Made by a program: the position numbers and the translations under genes. The notes below the pieces were generated by a model, which saw only the letters and a program-made list of their open reading frames with translations, ran no database searches and had not been told where the DNA came from. Below are positions 16,424 to 25,625 of a stretch of 36,511 nt of DNA, in pieces. Numbering within the stretch: the first letter of the stretch is position 1; each line of letters opens with the position of its first letter. The stretch comes from Bacteroidota bacterium (GTDB taxonomy: Bacteria; Bacteroidota; Bacteroidia; Bacteroidales; VadinHA17), in contig DSCJ01000088.1 of NCBI GenBank assembly GCA_011049175.1, positions 1 through 36,511 on the forward strand, written 5' to 3'.

Positions 16424-19400
16424 TCACACCCGGATCCCGATCATAATGATATCATCCACCTGATCCAGCGGGCCTTTCCATTCATGGAACGTACGGTCGA
16501 TTACCCGGTACTGTTCATCCATTCCCTCCTCCTGGATATCCAGCAGGAGCTGTTTCAGGTTCCTGGAAAGGAATTTTTTCCCTTCCGGCCCGCCGAACTG
16601 GTCAACATACCCGTCGGAAAAGATATAAAAGGAATAGCCGGGTTGATAAGTAAGGGTATGGCAGGTAAAGGGTTTCTGTTCCTTGGCTGAGATCCCGATG
16701 GGCATTTTTTCAGCTCTTATCTGTTTCAGAATGTACCGGTCGTTTTTCAGATCCCCGTTATTCTTCTCAAATCCTTTCACCTGTGCCGCATTTTTGTTCT
16801 TTTCACTCCCGGAAAGCGGCCTTACCATATAGAGCGGATTGTAGGCCCCGGCATACTTAACCGTTTGTTTCCCTTTGTCAAATACCAGCACCGCCACATC
16901 CATTCCGTCTTTTGTTTCGTTTTCCTTGCCCGTTTGTTTCAGGGAGCTCATCACCAGCTCTCTGAGCTGGTTCAGAATGCTGTCGGGTTCCAGAACATGA
17001 AAAATATTCACAATCTCATTCAGGAAAGAGATGCCCAGCATGCTCATGAAGGCTCCGGGCACTCCGTGACCAGTACAATCGGCAGCCACCACCACGATTT
17101 TTTCATCCTTCTGTGATATCCAGTAAAAATCGCCGCTCACAATATCCCTGGGGAGAAAATAGATAAAGTGTTCGGGAAAATGCTCGGCCAGGATCCGTAC
17201 CGATGGAAGCAACGCCTGCTGGATACGGCTGGCATAGTGAATACTGTCGGTAATTTCTTCTTTTTGCTTCACCACTTCGGCCGTACGTTCCGCAACAATA
17301 CCCTCCAGCCTGATCTTTTCCCTCACCAGCCGGCGGGCATTCAGGCGGACGATCAGGGTAACCACCAGCACCGCCAGAACAATATAACCCAGAAAAGCCA
17401 CCACGGTCTGGTACCAGGGCGGCTGAATAACAAAAGCAAATGAGGCAACCTCACTTTCATTCCCGTATATGTTCCGGGCTTTTACCTCAAAAGTATAATG
17501 TCCCGGAGCCAGGTTATAGAATGGGAAGCCGGTCACCCTGCTCCAGGCCGACCATTCGCTCTGCTGGGAACCCAGCAAACGGTAACTGTACTCTATCTTT
17601 TCAAATTCTTCGAAAAACGGCGCCACCCATTCAATATCAAGATTCCTGAAACTGAAGGGAAAAACATATTTGAATTCCTCATTCTGTTCCGGTCCTACAA
17701 TCCGCTCTCCTGTTTCACTGACACGGAAATTGGAACCGTAAAACACCACACTGTCCTGATTCACCCTCACCCTCCGGATCAGGGTATGGAATGGCTGGGC
17801 ATAATATTGCCGTTCCGGATGAAACTTCCTTGCCAGTTTTTCATCGAAAGAAAACAAACCATCAGACCGTCCGAACCACACCAGGCTGTCACGATCGGGA
17901 TAGATAGCATCTACCCACCGGTCAAAACGGGCCAGGGATACACTATCAACATCCCATCCCTGATCATCTTCCGATGGGCTGATCTTCATCACTTTATGAA
18001 TCCTTTCCTCGGCAGTTACCTGATACAGGAATACCCAGTAATTATTTTCCCGGTCGGCTTTTACACGGAAAACTCCGTACCGGCCGTTATGCATCGGTTC
18101 AGGGAAACTGGTATCGGGCTCGAACACATCTTTTTCCCTGTTGAAGCGGTAAATTCCCTCCCGGGTAGCCAGCCTCCACCCATCGCCATAGGAAAATATT
18201 TCGTTTTCTTTCATCATGGGCAGGCCGTCATCGGTGGTATAATGTACCAGCGTGGTATCACCGTCCTGAAAAGAATAATGATAGATCCCGTTCACATAGG
18301 TACCTGCCCACACCGAACCGTCGGGATCAAAAGAGATACTCCGCACTTCGTTCATGATCCCCTGTACCTTATGATACCACCATAACCCGTCCTGGTATTT
18401 GATGATATTGAGTCCCCCGTTGTCGCCAACCAGTAAATATTCAGGAAAATCGGGATCCACATGCAGATGGAAAGCGGGAATGATTGCGTTCTCATCCACT
18501 CTTCCCCTCACCTGCCGGTCGAACCAGATCACCCGTTTCTCGTCGGTAATATCGTATATCCCACCGAGGGAACCCACCAGAAGATGCTCTTTGCCGGTTC
18601 CCGGATTTGTCCACCGGGCAAATGACCATGCCTCATTGATCGGATCCTCGCCGAAAAGGACCGGAACCGGAAGAGATCCTTCCCTGATGGCATATACTCC
18701 GTTAAATGTAGCCACATACAGCACTCCCCGGAACCGGATAATATCCATTACAAACCCTTTCAGACCCGACAGTTCATCAAACTTCCTGACAGGAATGTGA
18801 TAATCCACCCTGGTAAGGCCTTCATTCATAGCCAGCCACAGAGGCGAGGCCAGTGTATTATCCTCACAGGTATATGCCGAAATAATGGTGTGATCCTGAA
18901 GCCCGTTTTCACCGGTCAGGTGGTTCACCGCCCTAAGGTTCTCATCCAGTATGATGGCTCCGTTATACAGTGTGGTAAAAGCATACCATCCTCCGGCAAG
19001 GGGCACACCGTGGTACAGGGTTCCCGATTTGAACAGCTCGTTCACGGCAGGATCGATGATATTTTTTCCCACTTCGCCGGTAAGGGGATGAAAAGAATAC
19101 AAACCGCCGGAACCCGTTCCCACCAGCAGCTGATCATCCACCCAGGGCAACAGTACAAAAATGTTTTTATGAATAAAAAAATCACCTCCGCGAACCGGCA
19201 CTACTGAATCTCCCTTCAGTTCAAGCAAACCCTTTACATAATTGCCTATAAAAACCCGCCCGTTGATTCCGAAACTGAAATTGCTGGCAGCAGGAAGGGA
19301 AAGCACATGCACCGAATCATGATCGTATATGAACAATTTTTCGGCAGCACTGAAAAAAACAGAATCGCCCAGGCAGAATGTTCTCCATACGTGCTGGGCA

Positions 19401-19783
19401 AATCCCTGCTGGGATGAATCGAGCTTCCCGATCAGTGAACGGTAAGTCATCCTCCCCAGATCATCGGGTTCCAGGTATCCGAATTCTCCGATAGCTCCCA
19501 CATAGATCGTACCCCGTCTATCCCTGGCCAGCGATTTGACGGAAGAATTATTCGGCAGGCTGATCTTATGCCATGTTTTTCCGTCATATTCGATCACCCC
19601 GTCATCATTATTCCCCAGGTAGATCACCCCCCGGTCGTCCTGCAAAACGGCCCAGTTCTGTTCCGCAGCACTCATCATGGCCGGAGTATAATTTGTTACA
19701 ATGGGTAAGCCGTTTCTGTTGATCTGTGACCGGACAGCAATGAACGGACACAGCAGAACCATCAGAAGCAGAGTATGTTTCAT
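16424..19783 (-). CDS. Propeller sensor with Y_Y_Y domain and SpoIIE/PP2C phosphatase output
   Basis: 1119 residues. A signal peptide (residues 1-19, ending VRSQ) exports the N-terminal two thirds. About residues 25-690 are propeller repeats of the two-component-regulator type, seen as WAVLQDDRGVIYLGNNDDGV, SFDPDGSVWAGTYVNGIYHY and similar W/L-G blade ends. A Y_Y_Y immunoglobulin-like domain follows (EYSYRLLGSQQSEWSAWS, then LAPGHYTFEVKARN). One membrane helix spans about 794-816, then a coiled coil. The SpoIIE-type PP2C phosphatase runs from about 875 to the end, with metal-binding Asp residues in VSGDFYW, ADCTGHGVPGAFMSMLG and DDIIMIG. It thus senses outside the inner membrane and probably dephosphorylates an anti-sigma antagonist or other target in the cytosol. 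No partner kinase or antagonist is encoded nearby. Diverges from the C25 protease gene; a weak TATATTTA (minus strand, 19820-19827) could be its -7 element. Confidence 0.9.
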   Translation of the reverse strand: MKHTLLLMVLLCPFIAVRSQINRNGLPIVTNYTPAMMSAAEQNWAVLQDDRGVIYLGNNDDGVIEYDGKTWHKISLPNNSSVKSLARDRRGTIYVGAIGEFGYLEPDDLGRMTYRSLIGKLDSSQQGFAQHVWRTFCLGDSVFFSAAEKLFIYDHDSVHVLSLPAASNFSFGINGRVFIGNYVKGLLELKGDSVVPVRGGDFFIHKNIFVLLPWVDDQLLVGTGSGGLYSFHPLTGEVGKNIIDPAVNELFKSGTLYHGVPLAGGWYAFTTLYNGAIILDENLRAVNHLTGENGLQDHTIISAYTCEDNTLASPLWLAMNEGLTRVDYHIPVRKFDELSGLKGFVMDIIRFRGVLYVATFNGVYAIREGSLPVPVLFGEDPINEAWSFARWTNPGTGKEHLLVGSLGGIYDITDEKRVIWFDRQVRGRVDENAIIPAFHLHVDPDFPEYLLVGDNGGLNIIKYQDGLWWYHKVQGIMNEVRSISFDPDGSVWAGTYVNGIYHYSFQDGDTTLVHYTTDDGLPMMKENEIFSYGDGWRLATREGIYRFNREKDVFEPDTSFPEPMHNGRYGVFRVKADRENNYWVFLYQVTAEERIHKVMKISPSEDDQGWDVDSVSLARFDRWVDAIYPDRDSLVWFGRSDGLFSFDEKLARKFHPERQYYAQPFHTLIRRVRVNQDSVVFYGSNFRVSETGERIVGPEQNEEFKYVFPFSFRNLDIEWVAPFFEEFEKIEYSYRLLGSQQSEWSAWSRVTGFPFYNLAPGHYTFEVKARNIYGNESEVASFAFVIQPPWYQTVVAFLGYIVLAVLVVTLIVRLNARRLVREKIRLEGIVAERTAEVVKQKEEITDSIHYASRIQQALLPSVRILAEHFPEHFIYFLPRDIVSGDFYWISQKDEKIVVVAADCTGHGVPGAFMSMLGISFLNEIVNIFHVLEPDSILNQLRELVMSSLKQTGKENETKDGMDVAVLVFDKGKQTVKYAGAYNPLYMVRPLSGSEKNKNAAQVKGFEKNNGDLKNDRYILKQIRAEKMPIGISAKEQKPFTCHTLTYQPGYSFYIFSDGYVDQFGGPEGKKFLSRNLKQLLLDIQEEGMDEQYRVIDRTFHEWKGPLDQVDDIIMIGIRV

Positions 19784-19921
19784 AGGAATAACCTGATCGG
19801 ATCACATGAAATATGAAGTTAAATATACAATCAGAAATCTTATTAAAAAAGTATTTTCCCTTCCGGTGTTTCAGCCGTCAGGGGCTTCCCTCAGGCACAG
19901 CGGAATCTGGCCGGTGTTTTC

Positions 19922-19953
19922 TTTCCTGTTCAGTCGAAAAATGCTTAATTTTC
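19922..19953 (+). promoter_or_regulatory. Possible promoter of the C25 protease gene
   Basis: TTTC (19922-19925), a 20-nt spacer and TAATTTTC (19946-19953): both boxes match the Bacteroidota consensus except for C in place of the final G. The predicted start would lie near 19960, about 50 nt before GTG 20011. Confidence 0.3.
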
Positions 19954-20010
19954 CCAAAGAAAACTCCCCTGGATCTTTTTTCGTATAATGAAAAATCATA
20001 TCTCTGCCGG

Positions 20011-23000
20011 GTGAATCCATGGTCTGAAAATATCAGCACGCGAATACTGAGAATCTTCCTGTTCGTTTGGTCTGCTGCTGTAATATATCCGAACGACCTG
20101 CTTTCCCAGGGATTTTCTGAAAAACATACCTTACGGCTTCTCTCGTCCACCCCCGAAGCGCTGATCATAGAAAACCTCCCGGGCGAAATCGGCTTCATCA
20201 CCGTGGAAGCAGCCGGAAATCCCTTTACCCGGATCCGGATACCGGGTTACCTGCACAATGACCGGCCGGGCAAACCCGAACTGCCTGTTGTTCGCGCCTC
20301 AGTGGAGATACCGCAGGAAGCAGGAATGGAGATCATAATACTGGATAAAGACTCCCTGATCATCCCGCTGACGGAGAAAGGATACCCCCACCCCCTTTAT
20401 CCTTCACAACCCAGCATACGGAAGAATGCCCCGCAGAACGACAGGCCCTTTTATTTCGACAGCCTGACATACCGGCAAAACCGTTTTACGGATGACAGTC
20501 TCATCAGGGTTGAACCCATGGGCATCATGCGGGGAAGCCGGCTTGCAAGGATTACTGTTTCCCCTTTCCGCTACCATCCGGTGAAACATCTCCTGGTCGT
20601 TTATACACGCCTGGAATTTGAGATCCGTTTTAGCCATCCCAACCATATAATGACCAGGAACAAAAAGAAAAAATATTATTCCCCACTGTTCGAGCCCCTG
20701 CTGAAAAAATCACTGAATTATGAAGCTCCGGCAGTAAAAACGGAAGAACAGCCCGTGTCAGAAACCTACGTTATTCTGGCCGACAGTATGTTCCGTGATG
20801 CCCTGGCCCCCCTGGTGGAATGGAAAACAAAAAAAGGGTTCCGGGTAATTGAATTGTACATTGGAAAACCGGAAACCGGTAAAACGCCTGAAGAATTCAA
20901 ATCCAGCCTCAGCCAGCTGTATCATAACCCGCCTGAAGGAACCGCCCCGCCGGGATTCCTCCTCATCGTGGGCGATGTTAACCAGATCCCTTCCTCAGCC
21001 GGCACCGGCCATATAACCGACCTGTATTATGCCTGTTACGACGGGGAGGGAGATTACCTTCCCGAACTGTTTTACGGCCGTTTTTCCGCCAATACGGAAG
21101 AGGAACTGATCTCCCAGATAGAAAAAACCCTGGAATACGAACAGTATCTATTCCCCGATCCCTCTTTTCTGGATGAAGCAGTCATGATCGCCGGAGTGGA
21201 TAACACTTACGCTTCCCTGCACGGAAACGGTCAGATCCGCTACGGAACAGATTATTACATCAACAGTGCCCATGGCATCACGTCTCATACATACCTGTAT
21301 CCCGAATCGGGTTCTGCATCGGAAACCATCAAAACGCACCTCGGAAACGGCGTGGGTTTTGTCAATTATACCGGTCACGGGCAGTACGACCGGTGGGAGA
21401 ATCCCGTATTCAGTATATCCGATATCCCCTCTCTGACCAATACACACCGCTACCCCCTCATAATAGGGAACGGCTGCGCCACCAACCGGATGGAACATTA
21501 CGCCTGCCTGGGGGAAGCCCTTCTTCGTGCCCCGGAAAAAGGAGCCCTGGGGTACATCGGATGCAGCAACGATTCATACTGGGACGAGGACTATTACTGG
21601 GCTGTGGGGGTGGGTACCATTGTATCCCATCCTCTGTATGAAGAAACCGGCCCGGGCATGTACGACAAGGTTTTCCATGAAGGAAACGAATCGGAAAACT
21701 CCTGGGCACCCGCACAGGGACAGATGGTATTTGCCGGAAACATGGCTGTTCTGGAAGGCAGCCCACGCCACGCAAAATACTACTGGGAAATTTACCACCT
21801 CATGGGCGATCCATCCCTCATGCCATATTTTTCCGTCCCCGAACAACTCACAGCCTCTTTTCACAGCCATGTACCTGTCGGAACATCCTATCTCAACGTG
21901 CTGACCCTCCCCGGAGCGTATGCAGCCCTTTCGTCAGGGACCCAACTGCTGGCAGCCGCCCACGCCGGAGAAGACGGTCTGGCTGTTCTGCGCTTCGAAT
22001 CCCTTACACAGACCGATACCCTGGATCTGGTGATCACGGCACAGAACCGTCAGCCCCTGTTCGATACCCTGATGGTAAGCGATCCCAATTCCGTATTCCT
22101 TTCCCTGGAAAGCTGGTTTGTACGCGATACTTCGGGAAACAGCGACGGGATCATGAATCCGGGAGAAGATATCGGGCTGGGGATCACTCTCCGCAATCTC
22201 GGCATGGAAGAAGCCGCTCCGGTTCATCTCAGCCTGCACACTGCCGACACTCTGATCAGCCTCATCGATTCGCTGGATACGATACCTTCTCTGCCAGGCC
22301 AGGCTTCCATTACCCTGGATACCGCCTTTCGCTTCGTGGTGCCCGAAAAAGTACCCGTTGAACACTTGATACGGTTTCAGTTGATCACCACCGATCAAAA
22401 AAACCGTGTTTTCGAACATTTCATCGACCTGGTGGTACATACACCCGATCCGTTCATCGAAAGGATGCTGATTAACGACTCCCTGCAGGGCAATCTGAAC
22501 CGGCGGATCGACCCTGGAGAAACTTTTGAATTACAGGTGCAAGCAGGTAATCAAGGCTCCGGATCGCTCCAACATCCCGTTTTAACCGTTCAACCGGGAA
22601 ATGATATCAGTCTTCTCAGTTCTGCCACAGTTTCTTTCGACAGTCTGGGACCCGGCGATACCATTCATGCCTCTTTTCTGCTCGAGGCAGCAGCGGAAAT
22701 GGAGAAGGGAAGTCGGATTGACTTTGTAATTACCTGGGGATCTGAATATTACAACACTGAAGCCGGTCTCTCCCGGTATGCCGGGATCCCTTACGAAGAC
22801 TTTGAAACGGGCGACCTGCTGCAGTTCTCCTGGCAAAACGATCCTGTCCATCCCTGGGAGCTAACTACCGAACAGCCCGGAGAAGGCCGTTTTTCACTGC
22901 AATCGGGAGCCATTACCCACGGACAATCGACCGGCATGGAACTGACCCTGTACTTCCCTGAAAATGACACCATCGTTTTCCTTCGCCGGGTATCATCGGA

Positions 23001-24921
23001 ATATCATTATGATTTTCTGAGAATACATATTGACGGGGTGATGAAGGAAGAATGGTCGGGGGAGTTACCCTGGGATGAGGCGAAGATCCCGGTACCCTCC
23101 GGCCTGCATACCCTGAAATTCACCTATTCCAAAGACTTCAACACCACCAACGGCAGTGACAGGGCATGGATCGACAGGATCATCTTCCCACGGGCAGTGC
23201 ACCGAATGGCCGGAACGCTCACCGCCGATGAGACCACCGGTAACGGAAACCAGACGGTCGAAGCGGGAGAACAGGTCACTGTACTGGCCGGCCTGGATAA
23301 CCCCGGCATAACCGGCGGGTATCCGGTAACGGCGCGGCTGTCAGCGGATGAACCCCTCATCATACTGCATGACAGCATATGGGAATTCCCGGAAACAATC
23401 ACTCCCGATAACCAGCCGCTGGAGGCAAGATTTGCCATTGAAACCGATCCTCTGATCCCCGACGGGTACACGATTCCACTGGTGATCACCCTCACCGACA
23501 GCTCAAGGGGTTCATGGGAATATTATGCTGAAATGACAGTCAATGCCCCTTCGCTGGAGATAACGGAGGTATGGTGGAACGACAGCATTACAGGAAACGG
23601 AAACGGACAGCTCGACCCCGGAGAAACCATGAATTTTCACGTGGTCATCCGGAATACCGGGCATGACGTGGCAGGTCAGTCGACATTCTTTCTGGATACA
23701 CATCCCGAACACGGAACACCCGTCACATTTCTGAATGATACGACACAACTCCAGTTCCTTGCCGCCGGCAACTCGCAAACGGTGGTATTCCCTATGGAAG
23801 CCGCAACCGGCGTTACCGACCCCCTGATCCCTTTCCTGCTCAGGCATATCGAACCGGGCGATACCCTGCTCGGCACCTGGTACAAATCGCTGGGCCATCC
23901 CTGTGAGGATTTTGAAACGGCAGGTTTCGACAAATTCCCCTGGATCACAGAGGATGCCGGGCACTGGATGATCACGCCGGGTTTGCCGGCTGAAGGCAGG
24001 TATTCCGCCAATTCGCCCTCAACAGAACATAGCGCGAAATCATCGCTGCGCCTGGTGGTTGAAAACCGGGAAAACGGAGATATTCTCTTTTTCAGGAAGG
24101 TGTCTTCAGAACAGAAATACGACTTTCTGGAGTTTCACCTGGACGACATCCTGGTCGAGCAATGGTCGGGGGAAATGGACTGGGCAGCCGAAACGTATCC
24201 CCTGCCGGGGGGAATCCATACCCTGACCTGGACCTACGCCAAAGACGGCTCCCTCAGCGCCGGAGATGACCGGGCATGGATCGACTACGTGGTGTTGCCT
24301 TACACAAGCGAAGCAGTGCATGTCGATCTGGAAACGGCCGGATTTCGTTATCCGGAAAACGATTCCCTCCTGGGTACGGATGAACGGATCTGCATCGGTG
24401 TAGTCAACCACAGCAGCATTCCGCTCAGCAACATTCCGGTAAGCTATGCCGTCGACCGGGGCATGCCGGTATCGGAACTCATAACAGAAACCATACAGCC
24501 CGGAGATACCTGCTGGCACGAATTTACGGGTACGGTCGACCTGTCGCCCGTGGGAAGCTATGAACTGACAGCCTCTGCAGGGTATCCGCACGACTGGTAC
24601 CCGGCAAACGACTCCTGCCGGACCATTCTCGAAAACCTGTCGCCCGAATACATAAACCCTGCGCAAAGCCGGCCCGGACTGTTCCTGTTCCCGCAACCGG
24701 CACAGGATATGTTGCACATCACATTCACAGCTACCGGAAGCAACCCGGTGGTTTTTCTGGTAACCGATATAACCGGGAGGGTCAGGATTACCAGAAACAT
24801 GAAACCGGTTTATGGAAAAAACAGCCATACTTTGTATCTTCGCACCCTGGAACCCGGGGTATATATTTTGCATTACAGGGAAGATTCCATCACGCAACAT
24901 GCCGTTTTTCTCAAGGAATAA
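20011..24921 (+). CDS. Gingipain-type C25 cysteine protease with type IX secretion C-terminal domain
   Basis: Open reading extends back to ATG 19813, but those 66 codons look non-coding and would bury the signal peptide. GTG 20011 gives a signal sequence (NISTRILR, then IFLFVWSAAVIY) and 1636 residues. A gingipain propeptide-like region precedes the C25 catalytic domain, which has GDVNQIP, the catalytic His in VNYTGHGQYD (codon 21376) and the catalytic Cys in IGNGCATNRMEH (codon 21475). After it come several beta-rich modules with the recurring pattern G-N-x-N/D-G-x-x-x-P-G-E (for example ITGNGNGQLDPGE), and two copies of a 130-residue jelly-roll-like module. The last 85 or so residues (FPQPAQDMLHI ... 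LEPGVYILHY) are a type A T9SS sorting domain, so the protein should be secreted or surface-anchored. The closest known family roles are surface proteolysis and, for PorU, processing of T9SS substrates. PorU lacks such a sorting domain, so this is more likely a substrate than PorU. Confidence 0.9.
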   Translation: MNPWSENISTRILRIFLFVWSAAVIYPNDLLSQGFSEKHTLRLLSSTPEALIIENLPGEIGFITVEAAGNPFTRIRIPGYLHNDRPGKPELPVVRASVEIPQEAGMEIIILDKDSLIIPLTEKGYPHPLYPSQPSIRKNAPQNDRPFYFDSLTYRQNRFTDDSLIRVEPMGIMRGSRLARITVSPFRYHPVKHLLVVYTRLEFEIRFSHPNHIMTRNKKKKYYSPLFEPLLKKSLNYEAPAVKTEEQPVSETYVILADSMFRDALAPLVEWKTKKGFRVIELYIGKPETGKTPEEFKSSLSQLYHNPPEGTAPPGFLLIVGDVNQIPSSAGTGHITDLYYACYDGEGDYLPELFYGRFSANTEEELISQIEKTLEYEQYLFPDPSFLDEAVMIAGVDNTYASLHGNGQIRYGTDYYINSAHGITSHTYLYPESGSASETIKTHLGNGVGFVNYTGHGQYDRWENPVFSISDIPSLTNTHRYPLIIGNGCATNRMEHYACLGEALLRAPEKGALGYIGCSNDSYWDEDYYWAVGVGTIVSHPLYEETGPGMYDKVFHEGNESENSWAPAQGQMVFAGNMAVLEGSPRHAKYYWEIYHLMGDPSLMPYFSVPEQLTASFHSHVPVGTSYLNVLTLPGAYAALSSGTQLLAAAHAGEDGLAVLRFESLTQTDTLDLVITAQNRQPLFDTLMVSDPNSVFLSLESWFVRDTSGNSDGIMNPGEDIGLGITLRNLGMEEAAPVHLSLHTADTLISLIDSLDTIPSLPGQASITLDTAFRFVVPEKVPVEHLIRFQLITTDQKNRVFEHFIDLVVHTPDPFIERMLINDSLQGNLNRRIDPGETFELQVQAGNQGSGSLQHPVLTVQPGNDISLLSSATVSFDSLGPGDTIHASFLLEAAAEMEKGSRIDFVITWGSEYYNTEAGLSRYAGIPYEDFETGDLLQFSWQNDPVHPWELTTEQPGEGRFSLQSGAITHGQSTGMELTLYFPENDTIVFLRRVSSEYHYDFLRIHIDGVMKEEWSGELPWDEAKIPVPSGLHTLKFTYSKDFNTTNGSDRAWIDRIIFPRAVHRMAGTLTADETTGNGNQTVEAGEQVTVLAGLDNPGITGGYPVTARLSADEPLIILHDSIWEFPETITPDNQPLEARFAIETDPLIPDGYTIPLVITLTDSSRGSWEYYAEMTVNAPSLEITEVWWNDSITGNGNGQLDPGETMNFHVVIRNTGHDVAGQSTFFLDTHPEHGTPVTFLNDTTQLQFLAAGNSQTVVFPMEAATGVTDPLIPFLLRHIEPGDTLLGTWYKSLGHPCEDFETAGFDKFPWITEDAGHWMITPGLPAEGRYSANSPSTEHSAKSSLRLVVENRENGDILFFRKVSSEQKYDFLEFHLDDILVEQWSGEMDWAAETYPLPGGIHTLTWTYAKDGSLSAGDDRAWIDYVVLPYTSEAVHVDLETAGFRYPENDSLLGTDERICIGVVNHSSIPLSNIPVSYAVDRGMPVSELITETIQPGDTCWHEFTGTVDLSPVGSYELTASAGYPHDWYPANDSCRTILENLSPEYINPAQSRPGLFLFPQPAQDMLHITFTATGSNPVVFLVTDITGRVRITRNMKPVYGKNSHTLYLRTLEPGVYILHYREDSITQHAVFLKE
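22801..23190 (+). repeat. Internal protein module repeat, copy 1 (C25 protease)
   Basis: 130 codons beginning FETGDLLQF and ending DRAWIDRIIFP. The second copy starts 1110 nt later. Shared positions include F-E-T, RRVSSE/RKVSSE-x-x-YDFL, EEWSGE/EQWSGE, LHTLKFTYSKD/IHTLTWTYAKD and DRAWID. It is probably an adhesion or carbohydrate-binding jelly roll, by appearance only. Confidence 0.75.
23911..24300 (+). repeat. Internal protein module repeat, copy 2 (C25 protease)
   Basis: 130 codons from FETAGFDKF to DRAWIDYVVLP, the same length as copy 1 and aligned to it without large gaps. The two are separated by two beta-rich spacer modules with G-N-G-N repeats. Confidence 0.75.
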
Positions 24922-25600
24922 CGCCAACGCCCGGGGCCGGACAAACATTTCGGGTGTGAGCCATTACATTCATCAGCTGATCAGGGAAGGAGAACACCAG
25001 CAACTGGATTTCAAATACGGCATTACCGATTCCAGAAAAATTGCCCGGACCTTTTCCGCTTTTTCCAACACCCGCGGAGGCAGGCTTCTGATCGGGATCA
25101 AGGACAATGGAAACGTTTCGGGGGTAAAAACCGAAGAGGAGTATTACATGCTGGAAGCAGCGGCCCAGCTGTATTGCCGTCCGGAAGTATCCTTCGAAGT
25201 AAAGAAATGGCAGGTAAATGAAAAAACCGTTCTGGAAGCGATCATCCCCGAAGCCCCGGAAAAACCCGTGCTGGCTCCCACAGAACAGGGCCCGTGGAAG
25301 GCTTTCATCAGAGTGAATGATCAAAACCTGGTGGCTGCCAGGGTGATCCTTAAAATATGGAATCTGGAGAACAGGAAACATGGCCTCAGCATCAAATATA
25401 CCCGGAAGGAAAGAATGCTGATCGAATGGCTGGAAAAAAACGATACCATTACCCATACCCAGTTCTGCCGGTTGGCGACCCTCACCCGCAACAGTGCCGA
25501 GAACACCCTGGCGCATCTGGTGGTGCTAGGGGTCCTGTCTATGGAAGTCGGACAAAAACAGATCCTGTTCCGGCTGAATACCCCGGATGAAAAAAAATAA
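24899..25600 (+). CDS. AlbA_2 (Schlafen-type) putative DNA-binding protein
   Basis: 233 residues from ATG 24899; the open frame runs upstream inside the protease gene but without a better start. The gene overlaps the last 23 nt of the protease gene. Residues 20-150 carry the AlbA_2 pattern: EGEHQQLDFKYGI, SRKIARTFSAFSNTRGGRLLIGI, DNGNVSGV and later PEKPVLAPTEQGPWKAFIRVND. The C-terminal part (LIEWLEKNDTITHTQFCRLATLTRNSAE and on) looks like a winged helix-turn-helix. It is probably a cytosolic regulator or nucleic-acid-binding protein; targets unknown. The overlap with the secreted protease suggests translational coupling, which is odd for such different products. The following racemase-family gene begins 25 nt downstream. 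Confidence 0.8.
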   Translation: MPFFSRNNANARGRTNISGVSHYIHQLIREGEHQQLDFKYGITDSRKIARTFSAFSNTRGGRLLIGIKDNGNVSGVKTEEEYYMLEAAAQLYCRPEVSFEVKKWQVNEKTVLEAIIPEAPEKPVLAPTEQGPWKAFIRVNDQNLVAARVILKIWNLENRKHGLSIKYTRKERMLIEWLEKNDTITHTQFCRLATLTRNSAENTLAHLVVLGVLSMEVGQKQILFRLNTPDEKK

Positions 25601-25625
25601 TAAACTGAATAACCGAGCGAAAAAA

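Noticed and set aside
17498-18385. 295-codon frame opposite the propeller sensor
   Set aside because: Same kind of shadow; no motif or start context, and the opposite strand has clear propeller repeats.
19813-20010. ATG 19813 as the start of the C25 protease
   Set aside because: The first 66 residues are unlike a signal peptide and would place the real one internally; GTG 20011 gives a normal signal sequence.
20011-24921. PorU sortase assignment for the C25 protease
   Set aside because: PorU lacks a C-terminal sorting domain of this type, whereas this protein carries one, so it looks like a secreted substrate.
24106-24948. 280-codon frame opposite the protease C-terminal part
   Set aside because: Antisense to an obvious T9SS sorting domain and repeat modules; no domain seen.
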